A stretch of 64,000 nt of DNA from Bradyrhizobium iriomotense (GCF_030160715.1 NZ_BSOW01000005.1:186001-250000); one strand, 5' to 3'. Positions 35,068 to 44,311 are shown, counted from the first letter of the stretch. Notes: generated from the letters alone by a model not told the origin. Program-made: numbers and translations.

Positions 35068-35796
35068 ATGCAATCGGCTCTTTATGTGGGATTGTCGGCC
35101 CAGGTCGCGCTCGAGAAGCGCCTTCAGACGATCGCCAACAACGTTGCCAACGTCAACACGGCGGCGTTCCGCACCGACGTGGTGAAATTCGAAACCGTGC
35201 TGTCGCGCGCGGGAGCGAATCCGGTGGCGTTTTCCTCGCCGGGCGACAACATCATCTCGCGCGAGGCCGGCAATCTCTCCGAGACCGGCAACCCGCTGGA
35301 TGTCGCGGTGGTGGGCCAGGGCTGGCTGGCGTTCGCCGGCCCCAACGGCACGGTCTATACGCGCGACGGCCGCCTCCAGATTGCTCCCAATGGCGATCTT
35401 CAGACGCTGACCGGCTTTCCCGTCATCGATTCGGGCGGGGCACAGATCACCGTCGACCCGAACGGCGGACCGCTCGCCATCGCACGCAGCGGCGCGATCA
35501 CCCAGGACGGCAACGAGATCGGCACGCTCGGCCTGTTCAACATTCCGGCCGATGCCAACCTCGATCGCTACGGCACGTCGGGCATCGTGCCCGATCGTCC
35601 GGCCGCTGCCATAAGCGATTTCACCAAAGACGGATTTCGGCAGAGCTATGTCGAGGGATCGGGCGCCAATCCGATGCTCGAGCTGACACGGCTGATGTCG
35701 GCCTCGCGCGCCTTCGACGGCACCAACTCGCTCGTCGAGGGCACTGAAAGCTCGCTCCAGAACGCGATCCGCACCCTGGGCGAACCCGCCAAATAG
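35068..35796 (+). CDS. flgF: Proximal rod protein FlgF
   Basis: 242 aa. The N-terminus has the rod signature (YVGLSAQVALEKRLQTIANN, VANVNTAAFRTD) and the C-terminus ends SASRAFDGTNSLVEGTESSL. Shorter than FlgG and encoded separately, between DUF1217 and fliI, an order seen in rhizobia. Confidence 0.93.
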   Translation: MQSALYVGLSAQVALEKRLQTIANNVANVNTAAFRTDVVKFETVLSRAGANPVAFSSPGDNIISREAGNLSETGNPLDVAVVGQGWLAFAGPNGTVYTRDGRLQIAPNGDLQTLTGFPVIDSGGAQITVDPNGGPLAIARSGAITQDGNEIGTLGLFNIPADANLDRYGTSGIVPDRPAAAISDFTKDGFRQSYVEGSGANPMLELTRLMSASRAFDGTNSLVEGTESSLQNAIRTLGEPAK

Positions 35797-35817
35797 CCTT
35801 CTCTCCGAGGACTTCCC

Positions 35818-37143
35818 TTGAACGCTCTCCGGCAAATCGAGTGGGCGCTGCAGGAGCTGCAGCAGAGCACTCCCATTGCAAGCACCAGCGGCGCCATTTC
35901 GGAGATCGCGCCGACGCATTTTCGCGTGTCCGGCCTGTCGCGTTTCGTCAAGCTCGGCGAGCTCATCGGGGTGACGACAGGTGGCCGGCCCCAGATCGGG
36001 GAAGTGGTCCGCATCGACAGCGACGGCATCATCGCAAAACCGTTCGACCGGCAATTCGCAGGCGGGCTCGGCTCGGTCGCATTCCGAATGCCTCCGCTGT
36101 CGCTTGCACCCGATGCGAGCTGGAAAGGGCGTGTCATCAACGCGCTCGGCGTGCCGCTCGACGGCATGGGCGCGCTGATTCCGGGATCGCGCGCGGTCTC
36201 GGTCGAGGCGGAAGCGCCTTCGGCCATGAAGCGGGCGCGCGTCCACAAGCCGCTGCGCACCGGCGTGCGCGTGATCGATCTGTTCGCGCCGATCTGCGCC
36301 GGCCAGCGGGTTGGCATCTTTGCCGGCTCAGGCGTCGGCAAGTCGACGCTGCTCGCGATGCTGGCGCGCAGCACCGGTTTTGACACCGTCGTCCTGGCCC
36401 TGGTGGGCGAGCGCGGCCGCGAGGTACGCGAATTCGTCGAGGATGTGCTCGGCCACGGCCGCGACCGCGCCATCACGATCGTGTCGACGGGCGACGAGAG
36501 CCCGATGATGCGACGGCTGGCGCCGAAAACCGCGATGGCGATCGCCGAATATTTTCGCGACCGCGGCGAATCGGTCCTGCTGGTGGTCGATTCGATCACC
36601 CGGTTTGCCCACGCCTCCCGCGAAGTCGCGCTAGCCGCCGGCGAGCCTGCGGTCGCGCGCGGCTACGCGCCGACGGTCTTCACCGATCTGCCACGCCTGC
36701 TCGAGCGGGCCGGGCCCGGAGAGGAAGGCACCGGCACGATCACCGGGATCTTTTCCGTGCTGGTCGACGGCGATGATCACAACGAGCCGATTGCCGACAC
36801 CATTCGCAGCACGCTCGACGGACACATCGTGCTCAGCCGGCACATTGCCGACCAGGCGCGTTACCCCGCCGTGGACATTCTCGCCTCCGTCTCGCGCCTT
36901 GCACATTGCGTCTGGGATCCCGAGGAGCGCGAGCTCGTCAGCAAGCTGCGATCCATGATCGCCAAATATGAAGACACGCTCGACCTTCGCCTGATGGGCG
37001 GATATCAATCGGGGCGTGATTCGGGGCTCGACCATGCCCTCGACATGGTGCCGAAGATCTATGGCGCGATGCGCCAGGATGCTTCGGCCTCGCCCAGCGC
37101 TGATGCGTTTCGCGAGCTGAGAGACATGCTGAAGGCCGGTTAG
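35818..37143 (+). CDS. fliI: Flagellar export ATPase FliI
   Basis: 441 aa from a TTG start at 35818 with GAGGA about 8 nt upstream. The Walker A is at residues 168-177 (FAGSGVGKST) and Walker B around 254-258 (LLVVD). GERGREVREF and DSITRFAHASREVALAAGEP are typical FliI motifs. It energises loading of export substrates with FliH and FliJ, which are encoded on the opposite strand. It is the last gene of the rightward unit. Confidence 0.96.
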   Translation: MNALRQIEWALQELQQSTPIASTSGAISEIAPTHFRVSGLSRFVKLGELIGVTTGGRPQIGEVVRIDSDGIIAKPFDRQFAGGLGSVAFRMPPLSLAPDASWKGRVINALGVPLDGMGALIPGSRAVSVEAEAPSAMKRARVHKPLRTGVRVIDLFAPICAGQRVGIFAGSGVGKSTLLAMLARSTGFDTVVLALVGERGREVREFVEDVLGHGRDRAITIVSTGDESPMMRRLAPKTAMAIAEYFRDRGESVLLVVDSITRFAHASREVALAAGEPAVARGYAPTVFTDLPRLLERAGPGEEGTGTITGIFSVLVDGDDHNEPIADTIRSTLDGHIVLSRHIADQARYPAVDILASVSRLAHCVWDPEERELVSKLRSMIAKYEDTLDLRLMGGYQSGRDSGLDHALDMVPKIYGAMRQDASASPSADAFRELRDMLKAG

Positions 37144-37327
37144 CGCTATCGTGCGGCGAATGGGCCTTCGCGTTAAACGCATGACTCAGCACCCACGCGC
37201 GATCGTCGAAGCGGAGCGTCAGCACAGCGACGACCAGAATCGCCGTGCACTGCGGGCATAGCTCGTTGCACACGATCGGCGCATGATGAGGCCGGCAGGC
37301 ATTCAACTCCTGAGCGCGATGTTGCAT
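36938..37327 (-). CDS. Candidate small Cys-rich protein antisense to fliI 3' end
   Basis: 129 aa if real. The ATG at 37327 has a perfect GGAGG 5 nt upstream. The first ~60 residues lie outside fliI and include C-x3-C-x2-C (IVCNELCPQCTAIL) like a small metal-binding motif; the remaining half is antisense to fliI and has shadow-like Arg/His/Ser composition. The reading frame may be real only in its N-terminal part. I do not recognise a family. Confidence 0.3.
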   Translation of the reverse strand: MQHRAQELNACRPHHAPIVCNELCPQCTAILVVAVLTLRFDDRAWVLSHAFNAKAHSPHDSANRPSACLSARETHQRWARPKHPGASRHRSSAPCRGHGRAPNHAPIDIRPSGEGRACLHIWRSWIAAC

Positions 37328-37813
37328 ATCGCCTCCCGAATTCCGGCAAGTGACGCCGCAAGCCGGCTAACGCGTATGCATGTCGTCATACTCATGCATA
37401 AGCTCTCATCACGCTGCCTCACCGGCGAACAATATGTTCGTTTTCACACAACTGTCGCATCGACCATGCTCGTCGCGTGGCGCATGAGGTGATTCACGCT
37501 GGTGAATTTTCGAGGGTTCGCCGGTCAAAGTTGTACACTGTGGAGAACTCGCGCACGGGAGCCGCTCTGGACGAAACACAGAGATCTTCAAGAGCGTCTC
37601 TACTTGCTTTTCATGACAAGGTCAGTCATCGTTTTTGCGCTGGATAAGAAACGTGGGCTGACTGACTTTGGAATGCAGGGGCTTCGGTTGAGCAAATTCG
37701 ACCCATCGTCCGACGCTGATGGCGACAGCGACTTCCGTTCAACACTGCCACATCCGACATGCCATCGACGGCGCGGTCCGCGGCGAGCCGCATCGCGACG
37801 GTCGGGGTAGGTC
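37144..37813. other. 670-bp intergenic region between fliI and the second MarR-like gene
   Basis: Apart from the weak minus-strand candidate ending in fliI, I see no gene. It includes the 16-bp palindrome at 37492-37507 and must carry the promoter of the MarR-like gene. It is somewhat AT-richer than the flanking genes around 37370-37520. Confidence 0.4.
37492..37507. promoter_or_regulatory. Palindromic operator-like site ATTCAC-N4-GTGAAT
   Basis: A perfect 6-bp inverted repeat with a 4-bp spacer lies about 310 bp upstream of the MarR-like gene. Size and symmetry fit a MarR-family dimer site but no transcription start is known, and the distance is long. Confidence 0.25.
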
Positions 37814-38440
37814 ATGCCCCTTGCACGCGAAGCAGTCGAGCTGCTGATCCAGGCGGCGAGAGCCTGGTATTTCGAAGGCGACCGACACGGATTGCGCGAT
37901 CGGGAATGGATGGCCCTGCGCTTTCTCGGGCGCGCCAACAGGTTCTCGCGGACACCGTCCGCACTGGCTGGCTTCATCGGCGCAACGAGAGCCACGGCTT
38001 CACAGATCGTGAAGACGCTCGAGACCAAGTCATACATCATCCGCAAGCCTTCGCACGAGGACAAGCGTTCGGTGGTGCTCTGCGTCACCGCTCAGGGTGA
38101 AAAGTGCCTCGCACAGCACGACCCGATCAATCCCGTGCTGAACGCCGTCACCGCGCTCGACTCGGAGGAACGCATCCGGCTGCGTGATTCCTTGCGGGAG
38201 ATCCTCAACCAGCTCGACGCGACACATCAGCGCCTCAACGCCAGCATCTGCCGGGACTGCATGTTTCTGGCCGAGCGCAGCGCGCCCAAGGGGCGCGCGG
38301 GCACCGAGTATACCTGCCGGCTCTATCGCGCTCCGATTTCGCCCGACGAGATCGAGCTCCTCTGCGCAAGCTTCGAGCGCGCAAACGACCGGCTGAGGGT
38401 CGACGAGCCCGCTGACAGGATGCGCGTCGCGAGCGTGTAA
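37814..38440 (+). CDS. MarR-like regulator with C-terminal four-Cys motif, paralogue
   Basis: 208 aa and plainly paralogous to the gene at 133-717: both contain HGLRDREWMALRFL, the same winged helix (ANRFSRTPSALA) and the same Cys layout, here Cys146, Cys149, Cys168 and Cys184. Two further Cys (90 and 98) are present in the wing region. It faces away from the flagellar locus toward the polyamine-type transporter. Targets are unknown; the pair may sense redox state or a metal. Confidence 0.8.
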   Translation: MPLAREAVELLIQAARAWYFEGDRHGLRDREWMALRFLGRANRFSRTPSALAGFIGATRATASQIVKTLETKSYIIRKPSHEDKRSVVLCVTAQGEKCLAQHDPINPVLNAVTALDSEERIRLRDSLREILNQLDATHQRLNASICRDCMFLAERSAPKGRAGTEYTCRLYRAPISPDEIELLCASFERANDRLRVDEPADRMRVASV

Positions 38441-38614
38441 ACCCCGTGCGGTATTTTCCGCGTGGGCCGACCGGCTGGCGCCATTGCAGGCGCAAGCCGG
38501 CGCCTTCCGCCGCTGGTATTCTTATTGCAGGATGCTAAGCTCGCCGGCTACCTTGGACGAGGTGCCGGCCGATGACAGTCCCGATCTGCTGTCATCAATG
38601 GCACCGGAGGAGGG

Positions 38615-39724
38615 ATGGAAGGCAGCATGGTCACGCCCGCGCCGGCTCTGGTACGCTTTTCCGGCATTCAGAAGACCTACGACGGCGAACACCTCGTGGT
38701 GAAGAACCTCGACCTCGACATCAGGAAAGGCGAGTTCATCACCTTGCTCGGCCCCTCCGGCTCGGGCAAGACGACCACGCTGATGATGCTGGCGGGCTTC
38801 GAGGTTCCGACCCATGGCGAGATCTACCTCGCCGACCGGCCGATCAAGAACATGCCGCCGCACAAGCGCGACATCGGCATGGTATTCCAGAACTACGCGC
38901 TGTTTCCGCACCTGACGATCGAGGAGAATGTCGCCTTCCCGCTGTCCGTCCGCAAGGTCAACAAGGCGGAGACGCAGGAGCGCGTGCGGGCGGCGCTGCG
39001 CATGATCGAGATGGAGGCCCTGGCGCAGCGGCGGCCGGGACAATTGTCCGGCGGCCAGCAGCAGCGCGTGGCGCTCGCCCGCGCGCTGGTCTTCAATCCC
39101 CAGATCGTGCTGATGGACGAGCCGCTCGGCGCCCTGGACAAGCGCCTGCGGGAGCAGATGCAACTGGAGATCAAGCAACTGCACGAGACGATGGGCATCA
39201 CCGTCGTCTACGTCACGCACGACCAGAGCGAGGCGCTCACCATGTCGGACCGCATCGCCGTGTTCAACGACGGCATCGTGCAGCAGATCGACAGGCCCGA
39301 CGCACTGTACGAGCATCCCGTGAACAGCTTCGTCGCCCACTTCGTCGGCGAGAACAACGTGCTGGCCGGCACCGTCGAGACGATCGAGCAGGGATATTGC
39401 CGCGTCGCGCTCGCCTCCGGCGGTTCCGTCATGGCCCGGGCAGTCAACGTGGCGAGCAATGGCGCCGCCACCTCGCTGTCGGTGCGACCGGAGCGGATCT
39501 CCATTATAATGGACGGGGCGACCAGCGAGGGACCGAACCGTCTGCCGGCCACGGTGCAGAGCACCATCTATCTCGGCGACCACACGCTGGCCGTGCTCGA
39601 GGTCGGCGGCAACGAGGAGTTCATGGTCAAGCTCCAGCCGGGCGGACATAACGGCTTGAGGCAGGGCGAAAACGTGTCCATCACGTTCCGCCCCGAGGAC
39701 TGTCTGGCCCTCGATCCCGTGTAA
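38615..39724 (+). CDS. potA: Polyamine-type ABC transporter ATPase (PotA family)
   Basis: 369 aa. Walker A GPSGSGKTT (about residues 46-54), signature LSGGQQQR, Walker B VLMDEPLGALD, and a C-terminal TOBE-like domain (LSVRPERISI). GGAGGAGG lies almost against the first ATG, so a second ATG at 38627 may be used instead. It is the first gene of a four-gene importer with the binding protein and two permeases. Substrate is likely spermidine/putrescine or a related small cation by family; not shown by sequence. Confidence 0.88.
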   Translation: MEGSMVTPAPALVRFSGIQKTYDGEHLVVKNLDLDIRKGEFITLLGPSGSGKTTTLMMLAGFEVPTHGEIYLADRPIKNMPPHKRDIGMVFQNYALFPHLTIEENVAFPLSVRKVNKAETQERVRAALRMIEMEALAQRRPGQLSGGQQQRVALARALVFNPQIVLMDEPLGALDKRLREQMQLEIKQLHETMGITVVYVTHDQSEALTMSDRIAVFNDGIVQQIDRPDALYEHPVNSFVAHFVGENNVLAGTVETIEQGYCRVALASGGSVMARAVNVASNGAATSLSVRPERISIIMDGATSEGPNRLPATVQSTIYLGDHTLAVLEVGGNEEFMVKLQPGGHNGLRQGENVSITFRPEDCLALDPV

Positions 39725-39804
39725 TCGAAACTTTTCCTCCACGCGATCGGGCCGGAGCACATCACTTCCAGGACGCAACTCACAACAAGAAGGGAACGAA
39801 GACG

Positions 39805-40854
39805 ATGCTGAAGCTCAAGATGGCACTTGGATTCGCCGCGACGCTGACCGCCGGCGTCGCTCTGGCCACGGTCGCGCAGGCGCGCGACCTCACCGTCGTG
39901 TCGTGGGGCGGGGCGTATCAGGACGCCCAGAAGAAGGTTTATTTCGAGCCGTTCAAGAAGGCGGCCAGCGTCCCCATGAACGACGAATCCTGGGACGGCG
40001 GCATCGGCGTGCTGCGCGCCAAGGTGCAGGGCGGCGCCGCGACCTGGGACGTCGTCCAGGTCGAGAGCGAGGAGCTTGCGGTCGGCTGCGACGAGGGCCT
40101 GTTCGAGAAGATCGACTACACGAAGATCGGCGGCGAGGCCGCCTATCTGCCGCCGTCGGTCAATCCCTGCGGCATCGGCGCGATCGTGTACGATTTCGTT
40201 CTCGGCTACGACAAGGACAAGCTGAAGGACGCGCCGAAGGGCTGGGCGGACTTCTTCGACACCAAGAAATATCCGGGCAAGCGCAGCCTGCGCCAGGGTC
40301 CGAAGACCACGCTGGAGATCGCCCTCATCGCCGACGGCGTGCCGCCGGCGGACGTCTACAAGGTGCTGGCGACCGACGAGGGCGTCGATCGCGCCTTCAA
40401 GAAGCTCGACACCATCAAGGGCGACCTCGTCTGGTGGAAGGCGGGCGCCCAGCCGCCGCAACTGCTCGCCTCCGGTGAAGTGGCGATGACCTCGGTCTAT
40501 AACGGCCGCATCGACACCGCGAACAAGAACGAGAAGAAGAACTTCGGCATGGTGTGGGACGGCGCGCTCTACACGCTCGACAGCTGGGTCATCCTGAAGG
40601 GCAGCCCGAACAAGGACGCCGCCTACAAGTTCCTCGACTTCGCCGGCAAGGCCGAGAACCAGGCCAAGCTGTCGGAGAACATCGCCTACGGCACCTCGAA
40701 CAAGAACGCCGCGGGGCTCATCCAGCCGGCCGTTCTGAAGGACCTGCCGACGGCGCCGGACAACATGAAGAACGCGGTGGAGATCAACGTCGCGTTCTGG
40801 CTCGAGAACATCGACCGCCTGACCGAGCGCTTCAACAAGTGGGCGGCCAAATAG
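39805..40854 (+). CDS. Periplasmic substrate-binding protein, PotD/PotF-like
   Basis: 349 aa with a signal peptide (MALGFAATLTAGVALATVAQA). The mature start LTVVSWGGAYQDAQKKVYFE is typical of the spermidine/putrescine-binding group (family 1 solute-binding). It lies 80 bp after the ATPase with a good ribosome-binding site (AAGGGA). Related proteins bind polyamines, opines or other amines, so the exact ligand is open. Confidence 0.88.
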   Translation: MLKLKMALGFAATLTAGVALATVAQARDLTVVSWGGAYQDAQKKVYFEPFKKAASVPMNDESWDGGIGVLRAKVQGGAATWDVVQVESEELAVGCDEGLFEKIDYTKIGGEAAYLPPSVNPCGIGAIVYDFVLGYDKDKLKDAPKGWADFFDTKKYPGKRSLRQGPKTTLEIALIADGVPPADVYKVLATDEGVDRAFKKLDTIKGDLVWWKAGAQPPQLLASGEVAMTSVYNGRIDTANKNEKKNFGMVWDGALYTLDSWVILKGSPNKDAAYKFLDFAGKAENQAKLSENIAYGTSNKNAAGLIQPAVLKDLPTAPDNMKNAVEINVAFWLENIDRLTERFNKWAAK

Positions 40855-40875
40855 CGCCCCGCAAGGCTTAAAGCG

Positions 40876-42138
40876 ATGACGGAAGCGTTCCTGACCCGCG
40901 CCGATGCGCCGACCGACGTCCCGCTCAAGCGCCGCCTCAAGCGGGCGGAGCGCGCGCGCCAGTTCAAGGCATTGTCGCTGGTCCTGCCGCTTCTGGCATT
41001 CCTGCTCTTCACCTTCTTAGGGCCCATCGCCGGCATGCTCTGGCATGCCGTCGACGACTGGGAGGTGCGTCAGGTCCTGCCGCACACCGTGGCTGCGCTG
41101 GCCGCGTGGGACGGCAAGGATCTGCCGGACGAAAAGGCTTATGCAGCGCTGGCGGACGATATCCTGGCGGCGCGCGCCGCCGGGACGCTCGCGATCGCTG
41201 CCAAGCGGCTCAACTACGCGGTCAATGGCTTCCGCACCATCCTCACCAGCACGGCGCGCAATCTGAAGGCTCAGCCTGAACCCGGCACGGCGAAGGAAAC
41301 GCTCGGCAAGATCAATCCGGCCTGGCGCGACCGTGCGACCTGGGCGGCGATCAAGGGCGCCAGCGGCCCGGTGACAAGCTTCTATTTGCTGGCGGCGCTC
41401 GACCTGACGCGAAACGTGGACGGCGCGATCGTCGCAGCGCCGCCCGATCAGGCCATCTACCGCGACGTCTTCGTCCGCACCTTCACCATCGGCCTCAGTG
41501 TCACGGTGCTGTGCCTGATCCTGGGCTTCCCGGTCGCCTATCTGCTGGCGACGCTGCCGGCCGGCCCGTCGAATCTTCTCATGATCTTCGTGCTGCTGCC
41601 GTTCTGGACCTCGCTTCTGGTGCGCACCTGCGCCTGGATCGTGCTGTTGCAGAGCAACGGCGTGGTGAACGACTCCCTGCGCTTTCTCGGCCTCATCGAT
41701 GCGCCGATGCGCCTGATCTACAACCGCTTCGGCGTCTATGTGGCGATGACCCACGTGCTACTGCCCTTCATGATCCTGCCGCTCTACAGCAGCATGAAGG
41801 CGATCTCGCCCGCGTACATGCGTGCCGCCGCCTCGCTCGGCGCGCCGCCGCTCGCCGCCTTCCTGCGGATCTACCTGCCCCAGACCCTGCCCGGCATCGC
41901 AGCAGGAAGCCTGCTCGTCTTCATCCTGGCGCTCGGCTACTACATCACGCCGGCCCTCGTCGGCGGCGGCGCCGATCAGATGATGAGCTACTTCATCGCC
42001 CTCTACACCACCGAAACCGCCAACTGGGGCCTCGCATCGGCCCTGGGCGCGCTGCTGCTGGCCGCAACGCTGCTGCTCGGCGTCGTCTATGGAAAGCTGG
42101 TGCAGGGACAGCAGGTCACGGGAGGAATGAAGAATTGA
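40876..42138 (+). CDS. ABC transporter permease with large periplasmic insertion
   Basis: 420 aa, larger than PotB (about 285 aa). One N-terminal helix (LSLVLPLLAFLLFTFLGPIA) is followed by about 150 hydrophilic residues before helix 2 (TFTIGLSVTVLCLILGFPVA), so an extra periplasmic domain sits between helices 1 and 2. The permease EAA-type loop is AAASLGAPPLAAFLRIYLPQ. The insertion may contact the binding protein. Confidence 0.88.
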   Translation: MTEAFLTRADAPTDVPLKRRLKRAERARQFKALSLVLPLLAFLLFTFLGPIAGMLWHAVDDWEVRQVLPHTVAALAAWDGKDLPDEKAYAALADDILAARAAGTLAIAAKRLNYAVNGFRTILTSTARNLKAQPEPGTAKETLGKINPAWRDRATWAAIKGASGPVTSFYLLAALDLTRNVDGAIVAAPPDQAIYRDVFVRTFTIGLSVTVLCLILGFPVAYLLATLPAGPSNLLMIFVLLPFWTSLLVRTCAWIVLLQSNGVVNDSLRFLGLIDAPMRLIYNRFGVYVAMTHVLLPFMILPLYSSMKAISPAYMRAAASLGAPPLAAFLRIYLPQTLPGIAAGSLLVFILALGYYITPALVGGGADQMMSYFIALYTTETANWGLASALGALLLAATLLLGVVYGKLVQGQQVTGGMKN

Positions 42139-42965
42139 GCGGCGATGCTTCCCTCCGCACGGCCAGCCAGCGCATCGCATGGCGTGCGACGATCATCCTG
42201 TCCACGCTGGTCTTCATCTTCCTGATGGCGCCGATCCTGGCAATCATGCCGCTGTCCTTCAGCTCCGGCTCCTATCTGACCTATCCGCTGCCCGGCTTCT
42301 CACTGCGCTGGTACGACGAGTTCATCCATTCGGCACGCTGGATGGCGTCGGTGAAGAACAGCATGATCATCGGCGTTGCCTCGACGGTGCTGTCGGTCGT
42401 GCTCGGCACGCTGGCCGCGCTGGGGCTGGCGCAGTGGAAGAGCCGGTTCAAGCCGCTGGTGCTGGCGATCGTGCTGTCGCCGGTCGTGGTGCCCGGCGTC
42501 ATTACCGCGGTCGGCCTCTACTTCTTCTTCGCGCCGATCGGACTGACCGGCAGCTACTCCGGCCTGATCCTGGCCCACACCGCGCTGGCGACGCCGTTCG
42601 TGGTGATCACGGTCGGCGCGACGCTGCAAAGCTTCGACATGAACCTGGCGCGCGCCGCAGCGTCGCTCGGCGCGCCGCCGTTCTACGCCTTCCGCCGCGT
42701 GATCCTGCCGCTGATCCTGCCGGGTCTGGCATCTGGCGCGCTGTTCGCCTTCGCCACCAGCTTCGACGAGGTGGTGATCGTGCTGTTCATGGCCGGCCCC
42801 GAGCAGCGTACCCTGCCCCGCGAAATGTTCAGCGGCATCCGCGAGAACATCAGCCCGACCATCACGGCGGCGGCGGTGATCCTGACCACCGTCTCCGTCA
42901 TCCTGCTCGCCACTATGGAAGGCCTGCGCCGGCGCAATGAACGACTGAAGGGCAACAGCGGCTGA
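42135..42965 (+). CDS. ABC transporter permease, PotC-like
   Basis: 276 aa from a TTG at 42135 that overlaps the stop of the previous permease; GGAGG lies 8 nt upstream, which decides this start. Six hydrophobic segments and the EAA loop (AAASLGAPPFYAFRRVILPL) identify an inner-membrane permease. It completes the four-gene importer. The downstream cyclase gene is convergent. Confidence 0.88.
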   Translation: MSGDASLRTASQRIAWRATIILSTLVFIFLMAPILAIMPLSFSSGSYLTYPLPGFSLRWYDEFIHSARWMASVKNSMIIGVASTVLSVVLGTLAALGLAQWKSRFKPLVLAIVLSPVVVPGVITAVGLYFFFAPIGLTGSYSGLILAHTALATPFVVITVGATLQSFDMNLARAAASLGAPPFYAFRRVILPLILPGLASGALFAFATSFDEVVIVLFMAGPEQRTLPREMFSGIRENISPTITAAAVILTTVSVILLATMEGLRRRNERLKGNSG

Positions 42966-42995
42966 TGGCACAGCGCAGGAGTCGTCGCCCCGACT

Positions 42996-44195
42996 TCAGC
43001 CGTGATACGCGAACAGCTCGACAGGCTCGTTGAAGCCGCGCACCGGATGCTCGCCGACGCGCTCCAGCTCGAAGTCGTTCTTCACGAGGTCGGCGAAGGC
43101 GCGCGAGAGCAGCACGGTTCGCCCCAACTGCTTTGTGAGGGTTTCGAGCCGCGAGGCCATGTTGACGGCAGGGCCAATGACGGTGAAGTCAAGCCGGGTG
43201 CGCGAGCCGATATTGCCGTACATGACGTCGCCGACATGGGCGCCGATCCCGTAATGCAGCGGCGCGCGGCCGGTGACGCTGTTGTTCTCGTTCAGCACCG
43301 CCATGGCCTGACGGGCCTCGCTCACGGCCCGCAGCAGGTTTGCGCAAGCCGAGGGCTGGCTGAGCGGAAAGATCGCGAGCAGGCCGTCGCCGATGAACTT
43401 CAGGATCTCTCCGCCATGCCGCACGATCGGCTCGGACATCGCGTCAAAATAGTCGTTGAGGAGATCGATGACGTCGTCGCGCGGCCAGTTGTCGGAGATG
43501 CGCGTGAAATCGCGCAAATCGCAGATCAGGATCGCGGCGCGCACCGTCGTGCCGCTGCCGCGCCTGGTGGCACCGGCAAGAATGAGCTCGCCGGCATGCG
43601 TCCCGACATAGGTTTCGAGCAAGGTGCGCGCCAGGCGGTTCTTCATGCGGATTTCGCTAACCAGCGCCAGGACCGGGAGCAGTTTCAACAGCCCGGCGAC
43701 ATGCGCGTCCTCGAAACCACCAGGCCGATCGGTTGCAAAGGTCACCATGTGCCGCTTGCCGAGCGTATGGTGCAGAGGCCACGCCACATAATCCGTCAAG
43801 CCCTTGGCCCGCATCTCATCATAGACGGCATGCTTGCGGCCCAGCGACGGATCGCGTTCGAGGTTTTCGTGGACCTCGGTAGCACCGTCGTACATTTCGT
43901 TTGCCGGACTGCCAATGTATTCGGATCGTCCCCTGACATCGTAATCGACCCTCGCAATCTCAGCCTCGTGCATTCCGTCGGCCCACATGATCCGCGCGCC
44001 GAGCCATTGCGGATGGTGGATCAGAAGATGAAGCGTCGCCCGCTTGACCGGAATGCCCGCCTGCTGGAGCCGGATGCACATCTCGGCAAAGATGTTGTCG
44101 ATGAAGCGCTGATCGCGGGTGTCGTTGGTCAGCCAGTGCAAGACGTCGCTGCCCGGAAGCGCAGCGGCAGGATCGATGTTTTGCAGCGCATTCAT
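42996..44195 (-). CDS. Soluble class III adenylate/guanylate cyclase
   Basis: 399 aa from the ATG at 44195 with AGGAG upstream. Residues 1-205 are an unrecognised regulatory region without membrane segments; residues about 215-399 are the catalytic domain with metal-binding Asp226 (ILICDLRDFT) and Asp270 (KFIGDG), a Lys in KFIGD fitting adenine selectivity, and DFTVIGPAVNMASRLE carrying the transition-state Asn/Arg. It probably makes cAMP. It is a single gene, convergent with the transporter. Confidence 0.88.
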   Translation of the reverse strand: MNALQNIDPAAALPGSDVLHWLTNDTRDQRFIDNIFAEMCIRLQQAGIPVKRATLHLLIHHPQWLGARIMWADGMHEAEIARVDYDVRGRSEYIGSPANEMYDGATEVHENLERDPSLGRKHAVYDEMRAKGLTDYVAWPLHHTLGKRHMVTFATDRPGGFEDAHVAGLLKLLPVLALVSEIRMKNRLARTLLETYVGTHAGELILAGATRRGSGTTVRAAILICDLRDFTRISDNWPRDDVIDLLNDYFDAMSEPIVRHGGEILKFIGDGLLAIFPLSQPSACANLLRAVSEARQAMAVLNENNSVTGRAPLHYGIGAHVGDVMYGNIGSRTRLDFTVIGPAVNMASRLETLTKQLGRTVLLSRAFADLVKNDFELERVGEHPVRGFNEPVELFAYHG

Positions 44196-44280
44196 GGGGT
44201 GCTCCTGGGCCGGAACTGGGTCGGGTGCAGGATATGTCGTGTCTCGGGCCGGCGGCGTCAATGGCGGCGACCGGTCCGCA

Positions 44281-44311
44281 GGATGGGTCGAACGAAGCGA
44301 AACCCATCGAG
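44281..44311. repeat. Interspersed palindromic repeat of Bradyrhizobium type
   Basis: GATGGGT at 44282-44288 and ACCCATC at 44302-44308 flank GAACGAAGCGAA. This GGATGGGT..GAACGAAGCGAAACCCATC element resembles a short palindrome that recurs many times between genes in Bradyrhizobium genomes as I recall. Only one copy is visible here. Confidence 0.6.

Noticed and set aside
34267..36246. 659-codon minus-strand frame opposite the DUF1217 gene, flgF and fliI
   Set aside because: Antisense to three well-supported genes, with no motif.
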